Source of the DNA: Tomocerus qinae
Taxonomy: Eukaryota; Arthropoda; Collembola; Entomobryomorpha; Tomoceridae
Direction of reading: 5' to 3'
DNA: 64,000 nt
Assembly: GCA_020055645.1 (NCBI GenBank)
Contig: CM034546.1
Span: forward strand, 98,766,001 to 98,830,000
Positions 53,701-64,000 of this stretch are shown piece after piece. The position numbers were made by a program, and so were the translations under genes. The notes under the pieces were generated by a model. That model was not told where the DNA came from and ran no database searches. It saw only the letters and a program-made list of their open reading frames with translations. Positions within the stretch are counted from its first letter, which is position 1; each line of letters starts with the position of its first letter.

Positions 53701-56700
53701 TCCCCATCGCCATCTTCACTTGATGTAGTTCCATCTTCCCGTTTTGACTCGGTGGCAGTAGTCGTTTCACCTTGAGCATCAGATTTATTTTCAATTACGC
53801 TTACACTAGACAAGTCATCTGAATCAGAATCAGAGTCGTCATCCTCCTCCTCATCTTCAAACTCTTCTTTTAATGGTTCACGATCGAATTCCAATTCGTG
53901 GGACGGCATTACTGACGAAGTTCTCGATCGTTCATTTTCAGTCAACTCATCAATAGTACTCAGTCGATTTTTCTTCCCCAAATCAAAGAATGAGTCGCAG
54001 GAATCCGAACTCGGAGACTGGTATTCCTCGATAGTTAAACTACCACCCCGTGAATACCTGTCGTAACAAACTTCATCCACTAAAGTAGCAGCATCTGAAT
54101 CCTCGGAGGAAGGAGTCTCTGGCTCTTCCACAATCCCCTCATCACCATCATCGTCTTCTGGCTCAGTCTCTTCGTCTTCCTCATCATCTTCATTCTCATC
54201 AATGTCCTTCTGATTATTTTCAGTCCCTCTGTTGCATTCAGACCCAGTCTCACTCTTTATCACCATCTGTTCTTCCACACAACTTTCATAATCATCCTCA
54301 TTGTCGTCGTCGGAGCTGGAATCCTCCTCCAGATCCTTATTTTGATTCACAACATTTTTCTCAGTATCACAGTCATTCAACTTAACATTATTACTAGAAT
54401 CAGGCTTCATAAGGTACGTATTTTCAGTTTCAGTTTCACGCTGAAGGGACGAGCTTGTTTCACTTTCAATTACTATTTTCGGTACATCAGGACCAGTGGG
54501 GATATCTTCATTTTCATAGCTCTTCTGTAAATTCTTGAAGGATTTCGAAGGGATAGGAACATTGTCCATTTGGGTTTGATTGTAGGCCTCAGGACACGTT
54601 TCATAACCTGAGTAATCAGAGGAGTACCCTTCTGGGAAATAATTTGGATCCCAGTTTGCAGGGTATTCGAACCCTGTCATATCGTAGCCATTCCAATAGC
54701 AAGAAGTGTAGTACCACCAATAATACCATGACATGTAAGTGTAAGGATCCCAATTCGGATCACCTTCAAAATTTTCTGGCCACCCTTGCTGGGCATACTC
54801 ATGACCCTGACCCTGTTCACTATTTGGATCCTGGTCATTAGAAAATGCGTATGGATAAGGAAAAGGATAAGGATTCGTCTCAGAATTCTCATCAGAACTG
54901 TACGAATTTTGATCTTCCGGAGCAGCCTCTGACTCCGAAGCTATACAATTATCAAAGATAAATCTGTTAAAAATTTCAGATCTAAGATTTGGTTTTTTCC
55001 TATCTTAGGTTCAAATCTGAAATCTGTAACTGTTCTTTCCAAATCACCCTGAATTGCATATTGCACGAAGAATAAGCATCATTTAAAGCAGCATTTTTAC
55101 ATTCACATTATCATTACGGGATTTACAATTTTTAAAATTGGTTTTCAAAGGAAGTGGGTTGAACCTATCAGAACATATATCTGACAGAATTCATATCTCT
55201 ATTTGCAATCCGTTTTCAATAATAAAAGAACTCACCAGTTGAATCATCGTCAGCAGTCATTGCTTGAAGAATTTTAAAAGAACGGGACGGGATATTACTG
55301 CCCATGTACTTTTTCGGTTCCGGAACTTTTTGTTGAGACGGCGGGACTTTAGATTGAGATCCAGCAGCACCGAATGAATCCGGTTGCATCTGGATATGAT
55401 GTTGATAAGCTTGTTGCTGTTGAGGAATAGGAGATTGTGGTTGTGACTGCATAAGAATTTGAATGTTGTGTGTAAGTTGTCCTTTAGCATTTTGAGCTTG
55501 AGTTTGATAATCTAGAGACAATAAAACATTAGTCCTAATAATCTCATCTTTATACCAAATTAGCTTTCATAATCTAAAATTTTCAAATTAAAATGAAACT
55601 TACTAGGGGCTTGCTCGTACACCCCGGGACTAGGCAAGTTACTTTGTAAAGCTCTGAAAGCTCTAGATGGTATATGTCCACCTCGGAACCGCGGCTCTTC
55701 ACTCTGATGTAGTGAAGATCCTTCATCAACTGTAATATGGCATGAAAATTTTATTAGTTAATTACATGATGTAGAGTTAGAGTTGAGTAATCCTATTGTA
55801 TTTTTGTATCTCTTCACATAGTAATACTATGACAAATATATTTCATGAACATTACACACAACATAAATGACATTACTATTCGTGGTGATTGATATTCTAT
55901 TAAATCATATGTACACAATGTACAGTTTACATAGTTTACAGCTAATCTTGCAATTAAGAAAATTAAACCGATATTCCTATTTGTGTTTTAGTGACATGTA
56001 AAAGTTGTAAGTATGTTTAAAGTAGGTAGATATTGTTATGTTGCAGTTTGTAGTTAAGAGTAAAGAATTATGGGGGCCAACTACAGATACATCACCTTGT
56101 GCTTTGAACAAGTCCATCAGTTGCTTGTCCTCTCCCATCAATTCAAATCTCTCTTGCTGCTGCATTTCATATCTTAAAAGTTCTTTACAAAAAATTGCTC
56201 ATCAATATCACGTTTGTGTTTATGGAAAGCAAGATTTTGGAGATATGCATTTGTTTCGGACACAAATTAAAACCCATGCAAAATGGATGGGTGTAAAAAC
56301 TGGGGAAATATGTTGGAGGGACATACCATACTATTCAGTAGCAGTTGAATAACCATTTCCATTCATCATGGATTTTCGGGGACTTAGTTATGTAGGTAAA
56401 GCTGCACGCGAAAACAAAAAAAATGTTCGCGTTGTTGTGAAATGTTTGATATTTGAGAACAAACACTGATGAGGTGAAATTGTAATTTAACTCGCTTGCA
56501 TTTACTGCACTTGCTCAAAAATATTAATGAGAAGCACTTGCAAAGTTCTGTGTCCCGTCGAAAATAGTTTAGCAATAGCACACACCAGCAAAACATTATA
56601 CAGAATAATATGTGATAATATTAGTTAGTCCTTGATTGGACTATGATATAAGTATTAGTACCTGAGTAATTAATTTGTAAGTATTTGTATCTAAATGATA

Positions 56701-59700
56701 CATTAGATTTAAGCTACGTATGTACATACACATACATTTTTGTACTAATATAATAACACACAGTCAACACTACGCATACTAACTACATAGAATAATGTGC
56801 AGGTTACAACAATATTTAGGATTTGCTTTCAGCTATAAGTTTTACCATCTTCAGCAACTTTCTGAATGACCCTTAGAGACTTAGATTGGATTGGTTCTGT
56901 CCTTCGATTGGCATCATCAATGGACATGCTAAATATAATACAAGTAATGTTTAGCATTTATTTGATTATATTTATAGTTAGATAATATCTATGCATTTTT
57001 GACTAATTACCTGTCCATTCCATAAATCTCGCCTGCTTGTTTGTGATACGCCTCCGCAGCATTTTGGTTGGAGTAAAGACCCATTGGGTTGTTGTACGGG
57101 GCAGGAACGATTCTTTTTTGATATCCAGGTCCCGGTTGCGGAGTTCCCGGAGTCGATGGTGTTTGATTGACCTTTGCTGGAGGTCTCCTGTTTCCACCTT
57201 CCATCTAATTTTTCACAAGATATAACATACATATTCAATTTTGTCCTAAAGAAAGATTTAGCATACATAAATACTGATTCTACCTGAATAGGTATATTTC
57301 TAGCCACCGGTTGTTGCTGCTGTGGCTGCATATCGTTTCTTTGAATCTGAATGGGAATCACCCTAGTATTGTTAGACGATGGTCCACTAACAGATCTTAC
57401 TCCTCCAATATTGGCAGAATTTGCATTGTTATTGTCTTCATCAGCCATTGAGATGGGAATATTTCTGACCGCGCCAACAGTTCCCCATGGTGTAATAATA
57501 TTTGCAGGGTTTACATACGGCGGTGTGCTCGGCGGTTGCATGCGATTATACGAGTTCATCCATGGGGTTGGAGCCTTATTTAATAGTGGGGTCATGGGCG
57601 TTGGCGGTAGAGACTGTGGAGGCGATGCCACAGCCCTAACAGACGGAGATTCAGCACTGCTGCTGCTGCCCGCTGTACCCGGGCTCCTTTCGTTGGCTTT
57701 TTGCTCAATCGGTGGGATATAAATGGATCCAAGATTTTGGCTGTGAGCCTGAGCTTTCGTTTGAATGGTTTTTTGAGCAGGAGCCGGTGTTGGAGATGTA
57801 GGTTTGGATTTCTGTGTCTCCACAGGCGGTATATAAATACATCCAGTGCCTACACCTACAGGAGGATCAGGGCTGACTCTGTTGTCGACAGTATCGTTAA
57901 ACCCATTGTCCGTTGCTCTACTGTTGGATACTGGACGCAACTCAAATTGGACCGGCACCGTAGTTGGTGTAGAAGATCGAACTGGTGGCGGCGGTGGAGT
58001 CCTTGGCGGTGGTGGACTTTGTTGTCGATTTTGATTCGAAAAGTTTTGCTGTAGCTGTTGCATGAATGGAGGTGGACCTGGAGGCGGGGGAGGGACGAAA
58101 TCTGAAGGCTTGTGTGTTTTATTTAAATTTGCAGGGTTAAATCCACCTTGAGGGAATACGGGTATTGCCATTTGCGGTTGCATTGCTGCTAGAGCTGCTG
58201 GGGGTAAATATCCAGGAGGTCCTCCTGGTGGAGGAGCTGGGGCGGGTCGGTTTTCTGGTGCCGATGTAACTCCTTCTGCTGCTGCATTCATTTGAATTCT
58301 TTTTGCCATTCGGGGACTTCGAATTTCCGATAGGTCTATACCACCTGGCGTGTACGTAAAAGGCTTTTTGTCTTTCATCATTGCGTTTGCTAATGCCATT
58401 GGTGGCCCTTTGTCTCGCGGACCGATCTGCACAAAAATCAAAATTGAAAATCCTTATACACCAAGGAATATCATTTAGAATATTAGACAGTTCAAAAAAC
58501 AATTACCTCACTATTCAGTCTCACGGCAGGAATAGCACCCGAAGGTATAAGTGGTGGTGGGGGTGGAGGAGGCATCCCACCTGAAAATCAGATAAAGTAC
58601 TGTTGTGTATGCATATCTTGTATAACTTTATTATTACACAGGTGATAAATATTTGTGATCCACGGCAGTCCCTGGGTCACAAATGGAATCATGGCAATCA
58701 AAGTCAGAGATTCTGAGATTGATTGACGAACACAGTATCAGATAAGCTTTGAAAACAAGTTGAGTTCTTAAGGTTGCAATTTAATCTATATTACACCGCA
58801 GCAAATAACAACATAAACGGACAACAATACAAATACAGTCACAATGATAATCATGATTAATGTGTTTATGCATGTAATTGAGGTCAGGATTCATGACTTG
58901 GGAATCGCACATGACCATTTAAGAACATAAATAGATAAAAGTATCTTTGACCATACCTGTAGCTATCGGAGCAGCAGAAACTGTAGAAGGAGTTGTGGTC
59001 GAGTTATCAGAAGACTCAATAGACGAAGCAGGAGTTGAGCTACCTTGCTGACTCCCTTGCCTTCTGCAATACAACAAAGATAATAAAGTAAGTATGTGCC
59101 ATAATTTAGCTACAACAGAAAACAATCTCTGCATTATTCATGCCATAATTACCAATTCTTTGTCCATTTTTATAATTCATATCTTATTCCATTAGCAAAT
59201 CATGTCATTATCGTTTTCTTTGTCATAAAGGTCCAATTGATATTACGATTCGAAATTATGCATTATGTTAAGAACATGAGAAACAGCAACATCATTCAGC
59301 AAAGCTGAGAATAATGGGCATTGCATATTGACATTTCATGCCAGACATAACAAAAGGAAAATTCTTTGTCCTTTATCTGATGTAAATAAGTTACGTAGCC
59401 TTGCATAATACAGTTATTAAAAATGCCTTATACACATTGGCAGGTTTTTTTGTTTGTCGTGACTATGGAAGAGCCATGAGTGACACAGCGTCAATATTGT
59501 AGAATAAAATCACTTGATTCTCTACTTTACTGTACATACGAGTTCAAGAGGTCCATTTACTTTTTAATGTGCTGTAGGAAAATGAGATTTGGTTTCCTTT
59601 TCAACCAGCAATAAAAAGTAAGCTTAGGAAGTTATTGTTAGTCTTACCAGGAGAGAATTGGGTTTCAAGAAGGAAATGCGCTATTACCTTTAGATTTTTA

Positions 59701-60762
59701 TTCGTACAGTGTGCGTAGGCATTCTACTAATCCGCACAGCTGGCTAAGACAACCTTTACGTGTCATAGTTATAGGAAGGAGCAATAAAATACAACTTGCT
59801 GAGCATTAAGCAAAGTAATAATATTTAATCTGCACAAACCAACCTGTCACCCATTCGTATCGAATTCGGAGAAAATAAAGCTGAAAATAAAACATACTTA
59901 AAACTTTATGTATTAGCATATTCCCAATCACGTAAATACTGTTGAAAAGTAATTCCGTAGCTATGCACTGGGATAGAGAGCTTGAAATACAAATCCTCTA
60001 CTGTTCAATGTGGGTTGTTAAGAATTTTTACACATTGGCAACAAAGGACAGTAAAATGTACTGAGACTTTCAGAAAGAAACATTCAAGACGACAATGACA
60101 AATGGTGTCTCTGTCACGCGCATTTTCCCATACACTTAGGCCAGCAAGAGCATAACTGATTACTGATTATGTGTGTACCTTAGCAGAGAATTTTGACACA
60201 GCCTAATGCATTCATGTTTATGTAGCTCAATGAACATACACGGGTTTAACATCTGCAAAGGTTACAATAGTTTCTAGTTGCTAACCAATATTATATTCTT
60301 TTTACAATCTTACGGTCATGCTCAAAACAGTTCAATGTTACCTATCCCCTTAAATGTTACGTATTTCATATGAACTAAGCGCTATGAAACTATTTCATAC
60401 AAAATCTTGTACTAATATAATGCAAAATTTTTATTTTACCCTGACCTCAACATTAATTCCGTTCCAAAACAATCTACTAGTATTATTTCAAAATACAATC
60501 ACAAAATCAGGTTTTAGAGCTCGTAGACGCAAGTATACAGAAATCTTGAAATAAATTAACTTTCAAATAACATTCTTTTCTGTAAAACACTACAGTAAAG
60601 TCATGACCTTTTAATCTGTGCACTGACTATTTGCCAAATTACTATTTATTCGCACTTAAGTGCAAAAGTTAAAGACATGTCTTTGTCACTCATTCAGACT
60701 CACACTCACTCAGTATAAGATAGCAGAAACGGTGGTCTTGACAAAGGCGGGGGCATCATCAT
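50739..60762 (-). CDS. Giant Z-disc-type cytoskeletal scaffold, ZASP/synaptopodin-2-like
   Basis: Minus-strand exons: 60762-60710 (candidate first coding exon, MMMPPPLSRPP), 59063-58957, 58580-58507, 58426-57284, 57204-57011, 56928-56846, 56182-56096, 55729-55604, 55511-55236 and 54940-50739. Phases agree and the total is 2114 aa. Proline runs at about 58-65 and within exon 4 suit EVH1/SH3/WW or profilin partners. Exon 4 opens with a box, PFTYTPGGIDLSEIRSPRM, that I associate with insect ZASP/CG1674-type muscle proteins, and carries repeated IYIPP(V/I)E and APTPWM strings. IPSRSFKILQ-type motifs recur six times in the protein. The 4.2-kb last exon holds an aromatic patch, long acidic tracts, DFW repeats and an ESCTCHLADRMARAEGLLWR segment. 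No PDZ or LIM domain is in the window. Sarcomeric Z-disc scaffolding is inferred from these recollected motifs, not from an alignment. Confidence 0.78.
59064..59843 (-). other. Intron region of the giant gene
   Basis: About 780 bases between exon 58957-59063 and the microexon at 59844-59880. There is no repeat or coding frame of note. It is part of the first intron for either candidate start. Confidence 0.6.
59844..59880 (-). CDS. Candidate alternative 5' microexon of the giant gene
   Basis: Thirty-seven bases on the minus strand lie between an acceptor-like TATTTTCAG and a donor CAG|GTTGGT. Read in phase they give LFSPNSIRMGD and join exon 58957-59063 cleanly (AG|A). The exon could be internal, with an upstream exon ending in phase 1 (perhaps outside the window), or it could supply its own start at 59854 (MGD-R-RQGSQQ). 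It cannot be spliced in frame after the 60710-60762 exon, so the two would be mutually exclusive starts. Confidence 0.45.
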
Positions 60763-62384
60763 ATACTATGCGATTGTTAGAAGAGCAGCATTAGTATATA
60801 GGTAGTACAGAGTTAAAGGGTATACAAAGCCATTATACATTATGGATAAACACTTACTACTACAGTATATTAGTACTAGGATAAAATGCAGAAAGTTAAG
60901 TCACACAAAGTACAGCCTTGTTCATCAGAAAATCTTGGCCACTTTTGATTTTAACGCTAATTGACAGGCCAAGGTTTCAATCCTTCCTGTCGTTGTCGAA
61001 TGATTATAGAAGATTTGAATTCCTTGGCTTCATAATCTACTACATGATTGTATCCAGAGACAGTCTTGGAGGAATGTACGTTTATGTAGCAATTTAGTGG
61101 TAAGCATTTAAGATGCTAAGCATACCGTCCCCATTACCCATACAGTAAAATATGCATAGTTAGGTAGTGTTAGTAATGATATCATGCATAACAAATTGCT
61201 TTGATTGAGCAGTAACGAGTTTCCTCTACTAGCTACATAGCTTTTTAGCGGCGGAAGAAGGAAAAACTTAGTGTTTTCAATTAGAAGTCAAAGTTACTTG
61301 GAAGCAGAAAGATGAGAGTCGAAATAAAGACGTGGAAGATCAGCCCACTGCAAATTAACCACTCGTTTCATAATGCAACCTTGCGTAAGACGATATGACT
61401 GCATCACGTTCCACTAACACTACTACTTTGCAGACATATAGTGTAATCATGGCCCAACTACAGATAAACAGATGGCTAATCACTCTAATTCAATATGACT
61501 GCTATACAATCTATTGCTATATTATAGTATTAGGAAGATGCAAGAGAGGAAGCTAATATTAGTCATTATTAAGGTATGTGGGGATGTCCGCCCATTCATC
61601 TGCACCTATGAAATCACCCACTACTCCAGTAAACTTATGATGCTACAGTTAATTCTAGAACACTTTTACTGCCACTGCCTGCACAGACTGAAGAGTTATT
61701 GGCTCGTAATGTCTATTAGGCACAGAATTGCTATACCTACCGTCAACTGTGTGGTGCAGCCATTAAATACTAGCTCTAAATGTGCATGTCACACACGTAA
61801 ATACTCTTCTAAGGAATATTTCACTAACTCTACTCTACCCCATATCCCATCTTATAAATATATACGCAACTTACAAAAACAAACTCAAATAAATGACGCA
61901 AAGTGTGTAGGAAGAGGTTGCCTTGCCTTGCTACGTCTTTATGACAGTTCGACATTTGCAATAAATGTATAAGCGTAGGCGGTACGCTTCCAGTAAGACA
62001 AAAATATATTTGAATGCACACAAAAATTCTCCTAGTTATTCTTCAAATAGTTTAATATACACCGCTTTCTCATTGTTTCATCGTTTATTTCTACCATGTG
62101 TCCTATATCCCACTTTGTACAGAGATTTTATTGTCACTTTGGCTTTGGTGCACTGTCCTTATTAAAATGCATCGTTACTGTAGTCTTAAATTATTTTCTA
62201 TTTCCGTCTTTTGCTTTCCTTAAATTAGTGCATTTTCACTAGAATTAAAATTTGGCCATTATTTTAATGCATCGTTAATTTTTTAGCAACCAAATACAAA
62301 CCTCCACTTAAAATCATGGTAGAATTTCAACTGTCAAACGGGGTAAAGTAATTAGGTGATAAGTATTGTTAAGTTTAATTAGCC
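59881..62384. other. Upstream region of the giant gene, mostly non-coding
   Basis: About 2.5 kb between the microexon and the 106-aa gene. It contains the candidate first coding exon at 60710-60762 (minus) and otherwise only short featureless frames, including one at 61514-61972. A minus-strand AATAAA (TTTATT, 62084-62089) lies about 300 bases past the stop of the 106-aa gene and may be its poly(A) signal. Confidence 0.5.
60710..60762 (-). CDS. Candidate first coding exon of the giant gene
   Basis: Three consecutive ATG codons on the minus strand open the peptide MMMPPPLSRPPFLLSYTE, which ends at a strong donor (GA|GTGAGT). The two leftover bases complete a Glu codon with the first base of exon 58957-59063, so the frame runs straight into RQGSQQGSS. 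An in-frame TAG two codons upstream of the first ATG supports a true start, unless TAG|TAT is an acceptor. The proline-rich composition matches the following exons. Confidence 0.45.
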
Positions 62385-62705
62385 TTACATAATAATCGTT
62401 TGCAGAATTGGTCCCACACCCAAATCTTGTTTCACTTTATCCGGATCCTTCTGACTTACAAAGTCATTCGCCTCTTCGTTATACGCTGTAAGCATATTCC
62501 GATACATTGAGTAGACCAATTTTTGTACACGAGGATCCGATGGGTCTAATTTTGGCTTTCCGTTCGCAGGGTTGATGCTGTTTTTGTTGAGAACAGGAAC
62601 AGTTGTAGCATCGCCAGTCTTTCTTAGGTCACCATTTGAGTTGGATGTTGCGGTTAATCTGACACCCGGCACAGTCGACAAGTCGGAACCTCCAAAAAGC
62701 GACAT
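62385..62705 (-). CDS. Small intronless gene, 106-aa protein of unknown function
   Basis: A single minus-strand frame begins MSLFGGSDLSTVPG and ends GPILQTIIM before a TAA. The ATG at 62705 is the first methionine of the frame. The N-terminal 55 residues are Thr/Ser/Asn-rich. The second half (DPRVQKLVYSMYRNMLTAY through the end) looks like a compact helical segment with alternating hydrophobic and charged residues. There is no signal peptide, membrane segment or motif I can name. It is transcribed in the same direction as the giant gene and lies about 1.6 kb upstream of that gene's candidate start. An acceptor-like CAG near 62760 allows a 5' UTR exon. The Lys/Glu balance and lack of low complexity make it look real, but I do not recognise the family. 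Confidence 0.62.
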   Translation of the reverse strand: MSLFGGSDLSTVPGVRLTATSNSNGDLRKTGDATTVPVLNKNSINPANGKPKLDPSDPRVQKLVYSMYRNMLTAYNEEANDFVSQKDPDKVKQDLGVGPILQTIIM

Positions 62706-64000
62706 TTTCACACAATTCACAATTGATGCAAATTGCAAGTAGTAAAATCAAGAAACACTGTCGCTGTTAATAAAAAATCAAAGGGTTATAGCAAACATAC
62801 AGCTTAGATTAGAGCAATTAGTTTTTTGTCTTCGTTAGAGATTAATGAGAGTATTTAGTATGTGTCTGGCAACTATGCAATCAAACTCAGAAACACCACT
62901 AAATCAAAATAAAACATTGTAAAATCACAACATGACCAATAAATTGGAGTAGTAATTCAGAATTAATGCATCCTTAAAATCTCATTGTTCATTAAAGATG
63001 CATTAATACTTGTGATACTATGATCCCCTTACTGGCCTTTACACTTCTGTAATTACCAATCATAAACTTATTTTTTAATACTTAAACACCCTGTGCCATT
63101 CAACTAAAGCCAATACATTTCCCAATTAGAGGGATATTAGATTTGTAGCTTCTCATTAGGTAGGAACTTCACAGTTACGTGAGCCTAAAATAAAATTTCT
63201 GGCTTGAAAATATTCTAGCACCTTGTTATTATTATTTTTACTGTATATTTTGGCTGCTTTGTTTAAGCTACTCTTTTAACGAGCTTAAATTCAAATGGTA
63301 TCGTAAACATTACATCGTATGGCATAAGATGCCTTTAAAAAATTGAGGTACACATACTGGAAAATATGTTCTCCGCAACTTTGTAAAAATGTTGTTTCCT
63401 CACTCCATACAGCTCAAACGAGAAAAGGCTATGTTAATGCAGGAAGTTGTATTATGTAAATCACAATGGACATAATTCAGATATTGACACAGCATGTAAA
63501 TAGTTATATTATTACATATACTAGTACAGATACAATGGACTAATTACTTTTTATGCTAATTGGAGCATCTACTTCCTCTAATAGTAAATTGGTGATTCAG
63601 AAACTCCACGAGAATATTACTATTGTCATATCCAATCAATACAGATATGTAGAACAATGTCAATGAACGAACTTAACTTACACACTTGTAGTATGTGTAA
63701 TGGAAATCACCGTATTTTTCAACAGAGCGTTAACATGGAAAATACGATTTATTACAATGCAAGGCAAATTGTGTGAACTGAGATAATTTTAGACACTAGT
63801 GCAAGAAAATCTGAAATGCAACTGAAAGTACAATCAACCAGTTTTATTTTTGTGGAGCAACCTATCTGACTTGTCAAGCTAACTTTGTTAAGTAAACAAT
63901 TTAATTGCACATTAGCACATTATAGCTTTTGTGATCCCTTTTCCTAAAGTAAATACTAAACAAATCAATCATTGAGTAAAACCTTTAGGTAGCTTTTCCT
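62706..64000. other. Right-end non-coding stretch
   Basis: About 1.3 kb of AT-rich DNA upstream of the 106-aa gene. I see no exon with paired splice sites, no repeat and no RNA gene. It may contain further upstream exons of the giant gene that are too short to see, but none could be supported. Confidence 0.5.

Noticed and set aside
54661-54680. TATTCGAACCC resembling a tRNA T-loop
   Set aside because: It lies within the coding sequence (GFEYPA) of the giant gene and has no tRNA fold around it.
56038-56352. Plus-strand 104-codon frame
   Set aside because: It crosses an exon/intron boundary of the minus-strand gene and has no recognisable feature.
61514-61972. Plus-strand 152-codon frame
   Set aside because: Cys/His/Tyr-rich translation without domain or splice support; likely chance.

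Overview
This is nuclear DNA of a eukaryote, most likely an arthropod (my guess is a hexapod, possibly a springtail). It is AT-rich. The genes have short GT-AG introns, mostly 70-200 bp, and AATAAA poly(A) signals. There is no operon structure and no bacterial-type or viral gene. The exon models below were built by eye: I matched splice sites and reading phase and checked that each complete coding sum is divisible by three.

Layout. Positions 1-35070 hold no gene I can support. The sequence is non-coding, with a few microsatellites, a possible relic of a dispersed repeat near 32.4-32.7 kb and a striking 98-bp near-perfect palindrome at 20673-20770. From about 35 kb the window becomes gene-dense. 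In order: (1) an FBXL15-like F-box/leucine-rich-repeat gene (+, 35071-37962, six exons, 418 aa); (2) a secreted, low-complexity, acidic/tyrosine-rich protein (+, 39337-41451, three exons, 606 aa); (3) an axonemal dynein intermediate chain of the DNAI4/WDR78 type (+, 42075-47029, nineteen exons, 963 aa); (4) a giant cytoskeletal protein on the minus strand (50739 back to about 60762, about 2114 aa) that looks like the ZASP/synaptopodin-2 class of muscle Z-disc proteins; it has a candidate alternative last exon at 48608-48718 and two candidate alternative first coding exons; (5) a small intronless gene of unknown function (-, 62385-62705, 106 aa).

The genes look like ordinary independent chromosomal neighbours, not a pathway. 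They cover ubiquitin-ligase substrate recognition, an extracellular protein, a sperm/ciliary motor subunit and a muscle-type scaffold. DNAI4 and the giant gene converge tail to tail.

The least-described parts are in the giant gene: six dispersed copies of a short (I/F)PS(K/R)-x-F-(K/R)-x-LQ-like motif, several in frame-neutral cassette exons; a series of DFW repeats; a dense aromatic patch; and the alternative terminal exon. The secreted protein, the 106-aa orphan and the palindrome are also unexplained. I found no mobile-element ORF, CRISPR array, rRNA or convincing tRNA.
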